From positions 4,830-11,717 of the forward strand of contig JAHEML010000033.1 in assembly GCA_024643705.1 (NCBI GenBank): a stretch of DNA of 6,888 nucleotides. The letters run 5' to 3'. The first letter of the stretch is position 1. Each line of letters begins with the position of its first letter. The DNA is from Caldilineaceae bacterium. Its GTDB lineage: Bacteria > Chloroflexota > Anaerolineae > Caldilineales > Caldilineaceae. The position numbers were made by a program, and so were the translations under genes. The notes below the pieces were generated by a model. It did not search any database, was not told the DNA's origin, and was given only the letters and a program-made list of their open reading frames with translations. Below, in pieces: positions 5,905-6,888 of the stretch.

Positions 5905-6888
5905 TGAAACTACCTCGTTGCCCCAGTTGCGCCAGCTCCGATTCCCAGTGGGCCTGGTGGACGTTGATACCCAGCGCCTGGGCTTGCTGTCGCATCCGAT
6001 CAAAGCCCGGCTGGCGCACACAGGCGATCACCTGCACGTTGATGCCTTTGCGATTGAAGGAATGGAGCGACCACAGGAGGGGTTCACTCAGAAATGGTGT
6101 GACCAATATCAGCGTTGTCCCCCAGCCCAACGAAGCCACATGGCTGGGCAGCCAGTTGTGCAGGGCAAAGCGGGAGGGCGAAGGGTGCCCATCCTCCATG
6201 GGATCGTCCACACTTTCATCCCGGCGCAATTGAATGCGGGCCAGCACCTCCAGAATTCCCATCAAATGCCCCTGCCCGTTCTGGCTGGGGATGGGGTTGG
6301 CGTCGCCTTCGCTGAAGGGGTCCAGCCCGTTCGTGATCAGCCCTGTTTCCTGGCGCTGGCTGATCATGTGGTTTGCCAGTGAAGCGGCAATCACCACTGC
6401 CCATTCGCTGCCTCCCTGACGCTCGCGCTGGGGGTACGAAAGTCTGTCCAGATCGAGCACCACCACAGTCGTCAAGGCCATGGACGGCTGGAACTTTTTG
6501 ATCAACAGGGTGTCGTCGTGGGCGCTGGCCCGCCAGTGGATGTGGCGCATACTATCCCCGCTGGCGTAGGGGCGCACACCGGCCATGCGCGTTGGGTCCA
6601 TAAAGAGGCGTTGTTGCGAGCGCAGTGTGCCAAAGGGCAGGCGGCTGGGCAACCCCAATTGCTCCAGAGTCAACACTTTGGGGTAGACAACCATGTGGGG
6701 TTTTTCGCTCTCTTCCCACGAGCTTTGGGCAAAGCCAAAGAGATCGCCGGTTGTCAGGCGCAGCGGGCCAACCTGAAAATAGCCCCGACGGTGGCAGAAG
6801 AAGCGAAAACTCCGGGTTGTCTTGGTACGACCGCCCACGCTCGTCACCAGCCGGTAGCTCTCGCCCGTCTGCAATTCCAGGGGAACGC
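5894..6888 (-). CDS. DUF58 domain protein (5' end cut by window)
   Basis: The visible 330 residues are the C-terminal part of a DUF58 protein. The frame stays open to the window edge, so the true start, and the one or two N-terminal membrane segments these proteins usually have, lie beyond 6888. The TTG at 6874 is internal. Diagnostic stretches are RRGYFQVGPLRLTTGDLFGF (about 33-52) and the DUF58 core GVRPYASGDSMRHIHWRASA, followed by LLIKKFQP (to about 134). A von Willebrand A-like strand, TTVVVLDLD (about 139-147), comes next; it lacks a full DxSxS metal site, as is common in this family. DUF58 proteins are normally encoded next to a MoxR-type AAA+ ATPase, expected just upstream of this window. 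The stop TAA at 5896-5894 overlaps the start of the DUF4129 gene. Confidence 0.92.
   Translation of the reverse strand, partial: VPLELQTGESYRLVTSVGGRTKTTRSFRFFCHRRGYFQVGPLRLTTGDLFGFAQSSWEESEKPHMVVYPKVLTLEQLGLPSRLPFGTLRSQQRLFMDPTRMAGVRPYASGDSMRHIHWRASAHDDTLLIKKFQPSMALTTVVVLDLDRLSYPQRERQGGSEWAVVIAASLANHMISQRQETGLITNGLDPFSEGDANPIPSQNGQGHLMGILEVLARIQLRRDESVDDPMEDGHPSPSRFALHNWLPSHVASLGWGTTLILVTPFLSEPLLWSLHSFNRKGINVQVIACVRQPGFDRMRQQAQALGINVHQAHWESELAQLGQRGSFNGV

Noticed and set aside
5905..6021. A 39-residue N-terminal extension of the DUF4129 protein
   Set aside because: It lies wholly inside the DUF58 gene in another phase, is not protein-like, and ATG 5904 has a proper Shine-Dalgarno sequence.

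Overview
The window is ordinary bacterial chromosome. Coding density is high and GC looks moderate (not counted). No phage, transposon, CRISPR array, tRNA or rRNA gene was seen. The gene set (a DtxR-type regulator with a FeoA/SH3-like tail, a four-domain S1 protein with a long acidic tail, DUF58 next to a multi-membrane DUF4129 protein) suggests a Gram-positive-type or Chloroflexota-like bacterium. Chloroflexota is my best guess from protein style, held at low to moderate confidence.

Layout. On the + strand, 1-1201 holds the 3' part of a DtxR/MntR-family metalloregulator and then a Nudix hydrolase close to the Ap4A-hydrolase type. They converge on minus-strand genes, with a strong hairpin terminator (1244-1273) between them. 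Everything else reads on the minus strand, from right to left: a DUF58 protein (5' end outside the window), a DUF4129 membrane protein translationally coupled to it, a strong promoter with a leader of about 210 nt, the S1 ribosomal protein gene rpsA, a frameshifted DUF1801 gene, a second promoter with a leader of about 125 nt, rpsU (bS21), infA (IF-1), and the terminator.

How the genes fit together. DUF58 and DUF4129 proteins usually belong to MoxR-ATPase/transglutaminase-type cell-envelope operons. Here the DUF4129 protein has no transglutaminase domain, and no MoxR gene is visible. The central block gathers three proteins that act when mRNA is loaded on the 30S subunit: S1, S21 and IF-1. 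They sit in two adjacent transcription units. rpsU has by far the best Shine-Dalgarno sequence in the window, a ten-base match to the anti-SD with one G-U wobble. That sequence can fold into a small hairpin, and the leader also holds an inverted repeat, so feedback control of rpsU is a reasonable hypothesis. The dtxR and Nudix genes are a separate unit with no evident link to the translation genes.

No clearly new system was found. The most useful points are the rpsU leader, the single-base frameshift in DUF1801, the rpsA leader, and the altered metal-ligand set of the DtxR protein.
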